Assembly: GCA_015657535.1 (NCBI GenBank)
Contig: JADHZB010000832.1
Coordinates: 1-30,000 of the forward strand
Source: Nephromyces sp. MM_2019
Taxonomy: Eukaryota > Apicomplexa > Aconoidasida > Nephromycida
Length of the DNA stretch: 30,000 nucleotides
Reading direction: 5' to 3'
Position 1 is the first letter of the stretch. Each line of letters starts with the position of its first letter. The notes beneath the pieces are model-generated. The model searched no databases and was not told where the DNA came from. It worked only from the letters and a program-made list of their open reading frames with translations. Of the stretch, positions 11,964-24,300 are shown piece after piece. The position numbers were made by a program, and so were the translations under genes.

Positions 11964-14209
11964 ATGGCTTCTCCACAAGCAACCCTATTCACAAATTGCT
12001 TTGTTTGGCAATGGGATAATTTAACCCCTTACTTCCCTGATGATAACGCCAACTACTCCCCAGCAGATGGGGCATTTCAAAATGGAAGTTTTACCGTAGA
12101 CCATGAGACCAATACGTTCATGAACTTTTATCCCCAAAACTCTGTGGACTTGACTGAAGAAATGATACAAGAGATGAAGGTTGTTGACCTCAATGGCCAA
12201 TATGTATTGCCAGGTTTGACATTGTATAAATTAGATGACATAATTACTTTAACACAATTTCTATTTGATTTTCTGTTAAGAAAAATTCTTGCTTAATTAG
12301 AAATAGTTATTTTTTGCAATTCATTTAATATATCTTAAATACTTTTTATTCAGGTTTTCATGATGGACACATTCATGTCGGTCACATGGCTATGTCTCGC
12401 TCTAATGCAAATCTTGATGGTATTTACTCAATGACTGAAATAGCTGAGGCATTAACTAGGCACCGTGACTTATATCCAAACCAAAAATGGATTGTAGGAA
12501 GGGGATTTGAACACCAGAAATTCACTGACCAACCAAATGTACTACCAACTCGTCAACAACTTGATGCAATTTTCTCTGACCTACCAATTGTTTTAATTCG
12601 TCGATGCGGTCATATCTGGTGCTGCAACACAATTGCTATGATATTAGCAGGTGTTCATCCAGAGAATCCCGAAAATTGGACCATTCCATTGAAACTAAAG
12701 AATCAAATGACCTTTGATTCAAATGGTCAAGCTACAGGTATTGTTACCGAGGACTCGAATATTGTTATTTATGATGCTATGGCTAGCCAAAATGCTTCTC
12801 TACACGAGTCTCTAATTTATGAATTCCGTTATCTAGCAGCCAATGGATTGGTTGCTGTGCAAAATAATGATCGTGCAGCTGAATATATATACCCAACGAT
12901 GCAACGTGAAGGGAACTTAGCTATTCGCTCGTTTCATACTGTGTACTTTGAGGAACTCAGGAACTGGCTATCTATTCTTTATACCAAAATGAACCCAAAT
13001 GAGCCTCTTCCAACTCTAGAACAACTCGTAGAATTTTCTGCAACTTGCCCAAAAGATGAAATACTTCAAATTGATAACTATGGCAACTACTTTAAACGTC
13101 CAACTAGAACAACCTTACTTTCTTGTGATCGTGTTAAACTTTTTGCAGATGGCAGTTTAGGAGGTAAAACAGCAGCTTTAAGAATCCCTTATCTCCCCAC
13201 AATTGAAGATGAAGTCGTAGGAGCCCTTGCCACACCCACTCTAAATGAAGGCAATGGTTCTTCAAATTATACATCATCAGACAATACATCTCAGAATTTT
13301 AATAACAGCACTACTCATGGTAACTTAGCTAATTCCGAGGATGGTCACCATCATGTTTGCAAATGCCAACATTATGGTATGTTGAGGGAAACCCCTGGCA
13401 CACTACATGACAAGCTAACAATTATTAAGAATTGCGGACTCAGAGCAGAAGTGCATGCTATTGGAGATGCTGCTGCAGAATTAATTATTAGGGGATTAAT
13501 TAGAGCGGAGATGACAGGTCCAGAGCACAGACCAGTATTGACACATTGTCAATTTCTAGGAGAAGATCTAATCGAAATGATGCACGAGAATGGAGTGATT
13601 GGAAATATTCAACCTAGTTTCCTTCCCTCTGACATTCTAATCATGCATCGTTATATTGATCCACAACTCTATCCATGGGCATATGTTTGGAAAATGATGG
13701 CTAGGAAGGGAATCGTTTGCGCGGGTGGAAGTGACTCCCCTGTTGAACATGTAAATCCTCTAACAGGTATTTATGATTCAATGTATAGGCCACATATTCA
13801 CTACAAGACACAAAATATGCTTATGGCTGATTCATACATGAAGGAAATGTATAATGACGTTGTTTTTAATCAAATGCCACTAACACTTGATAATGTTCCA
13901 ACTGATGCACCAGAGCCATATCTCCCAAGTGAATGTATGACCTTTGCTGAAGCATTACAAATGTATACAGCAAATTGTGGATATTCTGCAATGTGTAATG
14001 AACACCTAGAAGATGTTAGGCATGGTTCTATAGAAAATGGTTACATGGCTGATTTCATTGTATTCGATCGTGATATTTCACAGGACAGTTATCGGACTAT
14101 CTTGGAAGCAAATATTATGCAAACCTGGGTGAATGGTCGTAAGACATTTGATTTAGCTTCAACTAAAACATACGCAAGATATCAAAGCATAAAAAATAAA
14201 CAATATTAA
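11964..14209 (+). CDS. YtcJ-like amidohydrolase family 3 protein, paralog C (intron-poor)
   Basis: Complete gene predicting 701 residues in two exons, 11964-12213 and 12354-14209 (TAA). The single intron falls in the Gly codon of ..VLPG|FHDGHIH, at the same position and phase 1 as intron 1 of paralog B; the eleven later introns of B are absent. Metal-site motifs are DGHIH (His89, His91), VHAIGDAAAE (His451), LTHCQ (His481) and GGSDSPVE (Asp544); DGSLGGKTAALR is also present. These mark amidohydrolase family 3, whose members hydrolyse C-N bonds of amides or formamides; the actual substrate is unknown. Between LPTIEDE and YGMLRET it has an insertion of about 50 residues absent from B. This insertion is Asn/Ser-rich and ends in GHHHVCKCQHY (residues 414-424). 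The codons are less interrupted by repeats than in A. The ATG sits in ACCATGGCT, and no upstream in-frame alternative is attractive. Confidence 0.95.
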
Positions 14210-14877
14210 AAATAATGGAAAAACATAAAAAAAAAACATAACCAACTTTTTAAGCCAAGGAAATAATAATTTTAAACCTTGATAATTCCATCAATTTCTT
14301 TAATCTTTCGAACATTTTCTTGTTCATTTAAATTGCAGTCGTATATATCCTATAAAAAGTAAAAAAGAAAATCATACCAACCACATTACATCAAATGAAA
14401 TTTTTTTGTCCGAAGTTATCTCAACTAGAAATATTTTTTTTTTATTCAATATTATTCTACCTAAAAAATATATTCAATTTTTTTTTATTCAATTACTTAT
14501 CAATTTAATTTTTTTCCAAAAATCTTTATACCAAATTTTGTAAATTTATTTTTAAACTAAGAAATATAGATCAATTTCAAACTGAAGTATATACACCTCA
14601 AACTACTTTAATTCACATAAAAACTACAACTCATAAACACAAATACACAAGTACATAAATAACTTAATATAACTTGCAAACAAAAATGTAACGATGCTAT
14701 ATTTTCTTTTAAGAAATAATCCTCAAAATAAATATTTAGTTAAAAGTTTGTTATATAACAAGAGAAATGTGTAATAAAGAATATGTAGTCAATGTGGAGA
14801 ATTAAGTAAATTCAAGAAATAATCAGTTTTTAACGTGTGTTTAATATACTAAGTAATTGAAGAGTGTGTAGAAGAGC

Positions 14878-15053
14878 TAATAAAAGGTGTGAGAAATTTT
14901 AAAAAAATAATAGATGTATAGAATATAAATAAGTATTTTAAAATCTGTTGATATTATATTGGGTTAATAAAAGGTGTGAGAAATTTAAAAAAAATAATAG
15001 AGATGTATAGAATATAAATAAGTATTTTAAAATCTGTTGATATTATATTGGGT
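14878..15053. repeat. 87-bp direct tandem duplication
   Basis: A segment starting TAATAAAAGGTGTGAGAAAT at 14878 and ending TATTATATTGGGT is repeated from 14965 with only an indel or two (AATAGATG against AATAGAGATG, and one fewer or extra A/T). The near identity of the copies suggests a recent event. Confidence 0.85.
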
Positions 15054-15073
15054 TATATAAACCGAAGTGGGCT

Positions 15074-15130
15074 TAAACATTATAAATTAGTTTAAACATT
15101 ATAAATTAGTTTAAACATTATAAATTAGTT
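15074..15130. repeat. 19-bp tandem repeat, three perfect copies
   Basis: The unit TAAACATTATAAATTAGTT occurs three times without mismatch, shortly after the 87-bp duplication. Confidence 0.9.
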
Positions 15131-15697
15131 TAATTGATTTGTTTGAAAAGGTATGATTAGATGTGTTGTATTATTGTGTGCATATTAATTTTGTCTTTTG
15201 TGTATGTTTTACATGTGTGTTTATTATGTGTACCTATTGTGTTGATGTGTTGTGTATTGAGTATGTGTATTATGTTTATGTGTTGAGTAAGTGTATTATG
15301 TTTATGTGTTGAGTGTGTGTATAACGTAGTTTGGAATCATAAAAATTTACATTCAATCTCAGTAGATATCAAAGAGCTCGAATTAACTAGCCCAATTAAA
15401 ACCACCGTCCATTTTAACTTTCTTGTTACTTTTATGGGCAGAAGATGCGTTAAGAACATTCCTAAATTTGTGTGTAATATATATATATATATATATATAT
15501 TGTATAAAATAATCATTATTGAGTTGTGTAATATATAAATAATGTGTAAAAAATTCATATCAATTCTTTTAGGTTTGGTGTGATTTTGTATAGGGTTGCA
15601 TTTAGGGAAATGTGTGGCTTAATGTCTAGTTGGGTGTATTTGAGTATGAAGATGGGTATGAATATGTGTGTAAAGGGATGTGTATGAGTTATTGTTT

Positions 15698-17268
15698 TTA
15701 AACAAACCTAGAAGAGAAGAACTTTGTTCCAAAGTGATATATACCCTCCTTTTTATAGGCCTTAGTTATCCTAAAATCAAACCATATGAATTGTATTAAT
15801 GTATGTGTGTATGTATATATTTCTATGTGTGTATGTATTTTTGGAAATTTTGATGTGCTATACCTTAGTGGTCTACCCATAAATGGGTGTTCATTTAGTC
15901 TAAGAACATCGGGTAGACTCTGAAAAGTGTAAAATGTGTATAGTATGATGTTTTATGTCCGTGTTTGTGTTGTGTGTGTAAGTCATGGATGTGAATATGT
16001 ATTGATAGATTGTAAGGGTAGGTTGTGGGTGTGTGTATAATGTGTGTGTGATGTATGTGTGATGTGCTTTTGTGTAGAATATGTACCATTTGAGTTGAGT
16101 GGGGTGCATACTTGCAATGATTACAGATATAGTCATGATTATAAAAAGGATAAAGAGTGAATAAAAAGAAAAATATAAAGTGTTAGGATACATATACTAA
16201 CTTTATTTACTAAGAAATGTATGTGTGTAAAACCAACCTGATAAGTTTTTAGTTCAATAATAACTCTCCCTTTATGTTTACCAATATTTGAAGTTTTGAA
16301 ATTACTTATTGTTCCAGAGGCTAAAGCAAATTCTGTGTGTATGGTCACCACTTCTTGGCCTGATTGCTAATAGGAGTATATAAAAATGTGTATAAAGGTG
16401 TGTGTGTGTGTAAATAAATAGTACAGAAATTTAGTAATGAATGTTATGTGTGTGGAGAAATAGCCTTTTGAATGGTTTATTCTACTTTTATTTACAAAAA
16501 TTTAAAAAATCATTCAATAGCTTATTTGCCTTATAAAACTAATGTGTGTAAATAAAAATGGGTGTGTGTGTAGGGGGTCATGGGAGTGTATATATCGGCT
16601 AATGTGTATGTATAGATTATCTAATAGATATGTGTGTATGAGCTAATCAGTGTCTGTGTGTGTGAGCTTGATGAATGTGTGTGTAAGAGTTAATGGATGT
16701 GTGTGTGTCAGCTGATCAATGTGTGTAGATCAGTTCATGGATATTTGTTTGTATGTGTGGTGTAAAGATGTATGTCAAACCTAAACCTAAAAATTTAGAG
16801 TGTGTGTGAAAACATACTTTCTCAATAAAATTTAATAATTCTTTAACAGTTGCGTCCCAGCTTACATTAGATACATATGCATACTTCATTTCATCGGGGT
16901 TAATTATTTCATTATTATTTGTTGCCTCATCCAACCGAGGGGTAGTGTGTGTGTGTGCACTCTCATCTTCTTTGTGAAAGTGTGTGTCATCTTCAGAATT
17001 GTGTGTAAGCTCAGTATCATCTATTTGTTCTTGTTCCTCTTCTTCTGAGCTACTTCCAATATCCTCATCATCACTGTCCATCCATTCAAAACGTTTTCTT
17101 TTAGATGTATTTCCTTCTAAAAATGTGTAAAATATAGTAATAACACATGAGAATATATTGTGTCTATATGTGTAAGTGTGTGTGCGTGTTTGTATGCGTG
17201 TGTGTGTATGTGCGTGTTTGTATGTGTGTGCGTGTATGCGTGTGTGTGCGTGTGTGTATGTGTGCGCG

Positions 17269-17299
<31 letters not shown>

Positions 17300-18047
17300 A
17301 TGTGTGTGTTTGTGTGTGTATGTGTATAATTATATAAATATATATATCACAGATTAGTGTTGTGTGAATAGGATAAAGATCCCAAAGAGTATTTAAAATA
17401 TTAAATAAATAATGGTTGACCATCTGTAGCTGCTTCAAGTTTCTTCAGTGAATTATTTATTTGCTTATCGGATATATTTTCGGTAGGTGTGTGTGTGGTT
17501 AAATTTTCAGAAGTTGAAGAGTGTGTATTTAAATTATCTATTGGCTCTTTATAGAGTTCTAAAAACTTTTCCTGTTGAATATAAGTAGATCTGTGTGTAT
17601 ATTATATGACTAATATAGTTGTATGTATAGTTTAAGTATATATGTTTTACACATAATATGTATCTCATATAGTAAAGGCTTGTATATATGTATATATATA
17701 TACAAGCAAGTTTTAATCACATTCAATGTCTCTATCATTAGTTTAGTATATTCATATACACAAACACATACAGTAGTTGATAAGTAGCTTACATATAATA
17801 GAACACAGATTTTACACACATTTACAACAATAGAATTTACACACACACAATAGTTCATAGGAGTTTACACACACATATTCAAATCACTCTATCTTACATC
17901 CTCTATTGTACCATTATCTTGTGTGTGTGTAATATTGCCATTAAGTAATTGGTTTTCCTCTTTTTGATTTTCCAACTCTAATTGCCATTGTTTTTTACAC
18001 TTCTTTTCGGCGTTTGTTAAATTTATTTGTTTGCGTCGACCAAGCAT
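15698..18047 (-). CDS. Acidic single-RRM RNA-binding protein
   Basis: The model predicts 316 residues on the minus strand. Exons (plus coordinates, in transcript order): 18047-17898, 17571-17421, 17116-16818, 16366-16238, 15919-15698. All junctions are GT-AG and in frame. Residues 1-100 are charged. A basic cluster SKRKR (105-109) that could be a nuclear signal follows. Then comes an acidic, Ser/Glu-rich stretch (113-153) with a Thr-His run, and an RRM from about 179 to 270. RNP2 is YAYVSNVSW (179-187), RNP1 is KGRVIIEL (232-239), and the last strand contains [13 protein letters not shown]. The RNP1 aromatic positions are replaced by Arg, Ile and Leu, so RNA contacts may be altered. The RRM resembles eIF4B/eIF4H or PABPN1 types, but I cannot choose. 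The tail after SKFPK is low-complexity and its exact extent is uncertain. The start at 18047 and the second exon's acceptor (ATTCAACAG) are the weakest points; an upstream in-frame ATG exists at 18074. Confidence 0.75.
17160..17340 (+). repeat. TG (sense-strand CA) microsatellite in an RRM-gene intron
   Basis: An interrupted (TG)n tract with GCGTG, TATG and TTTG variants lies in the intron between 17117 and 17420. Read on the coding (minus) strand it is (CA)n. Long open readings on either strand here are repeat artefacts. Confidence 0.85.
17678..17707. other. Inverted repeat inside RRM-gene intron 1
   Basis: The arms GCTTGTATATAT and ATATATACAAGC face each other across four bases. It could form a hairpin in the pre-mRNA of the RRM gene. 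It is mostly TA alternation, so significance is low. Confidence 0.4.
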
Positions 18048-19511
18048 TATGCCTCTGTAAATATAGGTTATCAATGAAGTGTGTAGTGTTCAAAATGTGT
18101 TTAGAATGTGTGGTGAGTGTGTGAGGAGTGTGTTGGCGATGTGTGGGGAGTGTGTATCGAATTCATGTTGAAAGTGTGCATCCAGTTCGTGTCCATATAA
18201 GCTATTTAGGGTATATAAATGCGTATAATAATAAATGCTTATAGAGGTATGTAATTTGTGTGTAGAGAAGTATGTAATTTGTGTGTAGATAGCTATGTAA
18301 TATGTGTGTAGATGGGTATGTAATATGAGTGGGTAGAAATGTGTAATATGCGCGTGTATAAATGTGTACTATTTGTGTAGAGTTTATAAATAATCTCTCC
18401 AGTAAGAATTAATTGTATTGTAAAGTATAAAGGAGACATCAAATTTTAGTGGGTATAAGCTCATAATCACACATACATATGTATGTATTAAAAAAGTACA
18501 CATTTTTAGTTACACATATACACTACACATATTTGAGTAAGGATTGATACACATCGTGCATCAAAAGTAATATATAAATTCTTACCTTAATTTAATCCAA
18601 TGTGTATTTAATATGTGAAATGTGTACGTTTTAGTTGGTTGCAAAAAGGTTACACACTTAACCCCAATATTTATACTTCATAGTTTCTGTTTAGTTCGAG
18701 TGTGTAATGTACGATGTATTTGCGATAAATTGGTGATTTTGAAAATGAATATTTTGCTGTTAGAGTTGTCGCTAGGGTATAGGGGTGTGTATGTGGTGTT
18801 TAGTTACACTTTATATGGCTGTGCGTGTAAGATTATGTTTGTTATTTTGTGGAATGGTAAGCAATCAATCATCTGAGTGTGTAATATGCCTGGACTAGCT
18901 ATTTAAAGATATATGTTTGTATAATTTCCTTGATATATGTTCGGTTTGCTGGTATGTGTGTGTGTGAATGTGTTTTGTGTAATTTGCTTGGACTGTGTAT
19001 GAAATTTTTTAGATCTGTAGTTAGCTCTATGTTTGTATTTTGGCTTAGTGTGTAGTATGGCTCCGAATGTGTATCTGACTTAGCTGTGTGTGTTTATGAT
19101 TTAGCTTTATGTGCCTGTGGCTTGGCTCTGTATCTGTGTATGGTTTAAAAGTGTGTGTATCTAATTTATCTCTGTGTGTGTATGCTGCTTAGCTATATGT
19201 GTGTTGGTAGAGTTTGTGTAGGCTGTAGTTAGCTGAGTGTGCTAAAAGATTAATGGGTTGTGTGTAGCTTGATTAGGTGTAATAGGAATGTATGGCGTTT
19301 ATGTATAAATAATAGTTATCCAATTTTTTGGAGATGTAGTTCAACACCAATGTTTTTATTTGTGTGTTTATTAATGTAAGAATTGTGTATGTTTAAGTGT
19401 GTGTGAGTTGTGGTCGTGTGTGTCAGTGTTTTGATGTGTGTGTGTGTGTTCTAGTGTAGCTGTGTACGCGTTATATAAGTAAATAATGAAATGCATGAAT
19501 ATGATTCAATG

Positions 19512-19543
<32 letters not shown>

Positions 19544-21332
19544 GGGCAAGCCCTTCATAGGCAGGTCGATTTCCAATTATTTTTGGTTAAACAATTTGTT
19601 AGGAAAGTTAAAAAAACAAATAAGGTAAAATTACATACTTATCTATAATTGTGTATATGTGTGTACAATTCCATAATGTCAGTGAAATGAGTTGAGTTTA
19701 AGTAAATGCCTGTCTGTATCGTAATCACTTCTGTTTTATATCTATAGTAGAGCATTTATTATACACAACTGTGTCTATGAGTGTGTATAACAAGGGTAGG
19801 TAAAAGTGCCAAAATGTGTTCTAAAATCTGTAAGCGAGAATTGAGTTTTATAATTATTATAATTGTTTGTAGATAATTTAATGCTTGAGTTAGTTATATA
19901 TCTAACACTCTTATGCTTAATGATACATTTATGTCTATGCATATAAATATTTGCCTCGAATACTTACTAATTATTTCAAAAAATAAATCAAGTTTGAGGT
20001 TGTGTTGATATATATATATTTAAGACCTAAACACACATAAAAAATAAGTATATATATATATATACAACATGCCAAAAATAGATGCACAATATGTAAATAT
20101 ATAAACACACAATGCATGAAAATGCATGGTATGTATAAATGTGTATATTTATGATTCAAGTGTTTAAATATGTAAATCAATTTGTGAATGTAATACAAAA
20201 TGTGTGATTATAACAGCTATTTAGCTAAAGTTATAATTTTTATAGGTTTAGATTAACTTACAAAAATGAATTTTTATTATTTGATAAAAATATATATATA
20301 TATATACATGTATATATATATATATTGTCAAGCTAAAAAATACTGCTAAGTGGATATAACCCACACACACACATACAAACAAAAATTATTTGCCAAGATC
20401 TTCTATATAAGTGATTTCACACACACTCCTTATGAGGTAATGAAAACGTAGTTTATCTAACTGATAGGTTATATTTGGGTTGAATGATTACTGTTTTAAT
20501 TATTTAAAACTCAAAAAGGGTTACAGGAAATTAGCACAAAATTAGACACACACACAACGTTATCATTCTACATATTTTTTATAAATTTCTTGAATCTCCT
20601 TTTTAATGTTTTTTATTTTGTTGATAACTCACAAATTTACTGAAATTATCCCAAGCCAATATACACACATTTCAAAAAGAAATTGCTAAAATAAGGTTAA
20701 AACTGCACAATCCATGAAACTATTGATTCAATCATTAGCACGTATTCATTTATCCTTACATAATAATTATAAAATATATAAATAAAAAAATAAACTCGGA
20801 TCTATCGAGTAATTGTGTGTGTGTGTATAGCAATTTTATTATATTTTAGGTATGTTAAATAAATATTGGTTATGAATTGAAGGAGCGATCATTTAATGAT
20901 TAAGGGGATCTAATTAAGTTAGGGATCCTAAAACAAAATTTTGAAGTCATTCCAATAATTCTCATCGTGCATGAATTCACATACATACACATTTATCTTG
21001 AATGTACTATAAACCATAAGTTATATATATATATATATACACAGTTTGATGAATCTAAGGAATATCAACTTGTGTGTATATAAACCTGCACAGATTTTTA
21101 CATACCTTATCAATTATAATTTATATGTACAAACTTAATTTAACACACCTTACTAACACTAACTGACACATACATACATATTGATTGTGTTTCAAAATAT
21201 TTAAACTAGGGTGAATCACACACATACGTTTTCTCAATATTCAATCTTATAAATACATATTTTTATAACCTATAAATAAAAAACAACATATCTTCACTTA
21301 TTTCAAATGAACCAAAATTTTACACACACAAG
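18048..21332. other. Intergenic region between divergent RRM and kinesin genes
   Basis: About 3.3 kb. From 18048 to about 19480 the plus strand is rich in scattered TGTG words (GTGTGTA, ATGTGTG) without long pure runs. From 19480 to 21332 it is AT-rich with TA runs at about 19518-19542, 20050, 20290-20325 and 21022-21040. A plus-strand reading at 18622-18876 has Cys/Val-rich composition and no recognisable motif. Both promoters should lie here, but I see no specific regulatory element. Confidence 0.55.
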
Positions 21333-24300
21333 ATGAAATCTCGAGCTTACTCCTTGAAGATTTCAATCGATGACACAAAATCTAGTCAAAATAACACCAA
21401 CATATATGTTAAACCAAAACCAAAGAAAAATATCAAAGCAGATGAAATCAAAGACGCTTACACACATATTCATACACCACTTAGTCTCACACACATGAAT
21501 TTATACCAAAATAGCCATATTCTTCAACGAAGCTATAATTCAAAAGATGATTTAGAACACTCTAAATGCTTGCAGCCACTATACCACAAAAAAAGTGATC
21601 CAAACAATAGGTATACAGTTTTCCTGCAAGATCAAAAGTTAAGAAATTCAGGTCTTGAGGATACTTAAAAATCCTATTTAAATATATACATATATATGCC
21701 AAAATATGTTGCATATAGGTATGCACAGATTATTAAAAAAGATTGTGATATTTACATCTTCAAATAATTAGATTCACGTATATTTATATTTATATGCTAT
21801 ACACTAATCTACATGTAGCAAATTTCTGAAATATTTAGCTTATATCTTTAAATTTATCGAGATATGTGATAGGGTTTTAGATTATCGTTTAGATCAAGTT
21901 TTATGCATTCACATTGTAACAATGTTTAATATATGATCATAAGATGTGTAAAAAAGTTGTCCATCTAAGACAAACTGAAGTGACTGTATGATAAATGTCC
22001 TAAGATAAGAAGTTAAGACTATTATAAAAGTCAATTTGCTCAATTAATTGTAATTGTATGAAAAACTTTGGAAATTGGATTATATCTGAATATTCAAATA
22101 GATTTCACTTCTACATATAAGGAATGTGTTATTCTTTACCCTTTTTACCATACCCCCTACTATAATTTCTAGCTACCAATGACCTGAAAATTACTTGATC
22201 AGAGTTAAATTAGCTATTAAACTCTTTGTTTTGGGAATCATAATGTAGTGTATAATTTTTTCAAAATGCCAGTTAATATGGCCTGAGTAACTCATGAGTG
22301 CTTGAATTAAATTCAAATAATAAAATATCATTGAGAATCTTGTGAAATTATTTGAATCAAAACTATTATCAACAAGTTGTAGTCTACTCAAAATAAGGGG
22401 TAAAATCACATATCAAACTTGCTCTAGTCAAATCTATTAGAACATTTGAGTTTGTAAAAAATTGAGCTGCTAAAGCTTAATTAATTTACATTCTAACACG
22501 GATTTCCAGTTAAAATTAAACCTAGCTATTGTTAGCAAGTAACAATACTGGGACGAACACTTACTTGTGTAACATATATATTAATAATAAGTGTGAGGGT
22601 ATTTTTGTATTATGTTGGTAATTAACTATTCTTTATTTACATTTTAAGGATAATTAGGCACATAAATTTCTTCAAAGCTTCAAAAAACTAATTACCCTCA
22701 AGTAAAAGTCATCCTAATTTACTTTGTCAAATATGTGTTAAAGTCTACTTACACACTTTCATCTTTTAAAAATCTCTAGGTGATCAAAAGAGTGATAACA
22801 AAGAGCTTAAGGTTACTGCTAATATAAATGATAATGTTGTTTGTGTACGACTGAGGAAAACATTCCCAAATGTGACAAACATATTTGGGATAACTAATGA
22901 TAAGAAAGGTGTCAATTTTAACAAAGGTTTACACACTGAAGAATTTCGCTTCGATTGTGTATATAGTCAAAATGATAATAACCTTGATGTTTTTGGTGGC
23001 ATGGATGGGCCAAAACTAGTTTCAAATCTAAAACAAGGTGTAAAGGAAACTTTATTGGCTTATGGGCAAACAGGGAGCGGGAAAACTCATACGTAAAGAG
23101 TGCATGTTTCCAAGCAACTGCAATACACTAATTTACTTACCAATAAAAACCGATAATTAAAAAATAGATACTACTTGAATAGATCATCGAAAATTATGAG
23201 GATTTAAGTATTAAGAATAATTAAGAAAGCTGAGCTTATGTAGTTTTTTAAATCACTAACAGTTATGGATATGAGCTTGCTCACTTGATAAAAATTGTTA
23301 AGTGATTGTTTATGTAACTCATCTAATCATGTCAAATCAACTGGAAATAATTAAGTATCTACATCGTTGTAGTTAGGATCTCTTTTATAATTGAGCAGCA
23401 ATCTGTCCAATAATTAGCTTAATTTCAATACTATAGACATGAACTAACCAATGATATATTTAATGCCTGTACCCTGTATGTCTACAGGATTTTCGGAAAT
23501 GATGAAGAACCTGGTTTGATTCACTATTTTATTAGAGAGATATTCTACAAATCTTGTGATGATCCAAGCACATATGCACAGCTCAAAATTTGTTCATATG
23601 AGGTCTTTGGTGACCGATTAAATGACCTTATTACGCCAGAAATGTGTTATGGTGGTCAAACATTCTATAAGGAGTGCTTCCTTAAGACACAAAAATTTCG
23701 GTATCAAATTATCGATTTAAAAGACTTGGACCATGCGCTTGCCCTTATTGAACATATTAGTAAGCTACGCAAAACTGGGATATCGAAATATAATACACGG
23801 TAAATAATTAATAGCAAATACCTATTTAGTTTAGCATAAAGCGGTTATATTTTGTGTTGTATTTGCATGAAATATATACTCAAATTCTAATAGTAATACA
23901 ATTGAGGTTAATTTAGTAAACATTGTGTGGACTACTGAAACAATGTCATTTAAACCGACAAACTGAATATATATGAAATAGCTAGAATTTATCTCATATG
24001 TAAGCTTTTAGTACTTAGTAATTATAGATATACATAATTTGAAGTGCACTTCAATTCCAATTTACTACTTAATAAATTAAATATATTACTATTCCAGTTC
24101 AAGTAGATCACATGCAGTTGTTCAGATCTTCGTACACACACATACAATTCAAAGCACACCACAAATCAAAATTGAATGGAAAAAGAATCTCACAGGGTAT
24201 AGTGCACCAAAGTCAATTTATTGTGGGGCATTGACCTGCGTAGATTTAGCAGGCACAGAAAGAGAAAATGCATATGAATTACAGAGAAACATAAGTTCTC

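Larger units (their letters stand above)
14210..15697. other. Intergenic region between convergent genes (paralog C and RRM gene)
   Basis: AT-rich sequence with poly-A and poly-T runs up to about 14700, then gradually more TG-rich. It contains two small tandem duplications, listed separately, and a TA run at about 15480-15500. No coding signal was found. Both flanking genes end here, so it holds two 3' UTRs. Confidence 0.55.

Noticed and set aside
17147..17357. Plus-strand Cys/Val readings opposite the RRM gene
   Set aside because: They are antisense shadows of a CA repeat intron.
18622..18876. 84-codon plus-strand reading in the intergenic region
   Set aside because: The composition is less repetitive than its neighbours, but there are no motifs, homology signals or plausible partner exons. 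I cannot support it as a gene.
19543..19600. tRNA-like patch (GGCAGGTCGATTTCC resembling a T-arm)
   Set aside because: No matching acceptor stem, D-arm or anticodon arm could be built on either strand; the upstream part is a TA run.
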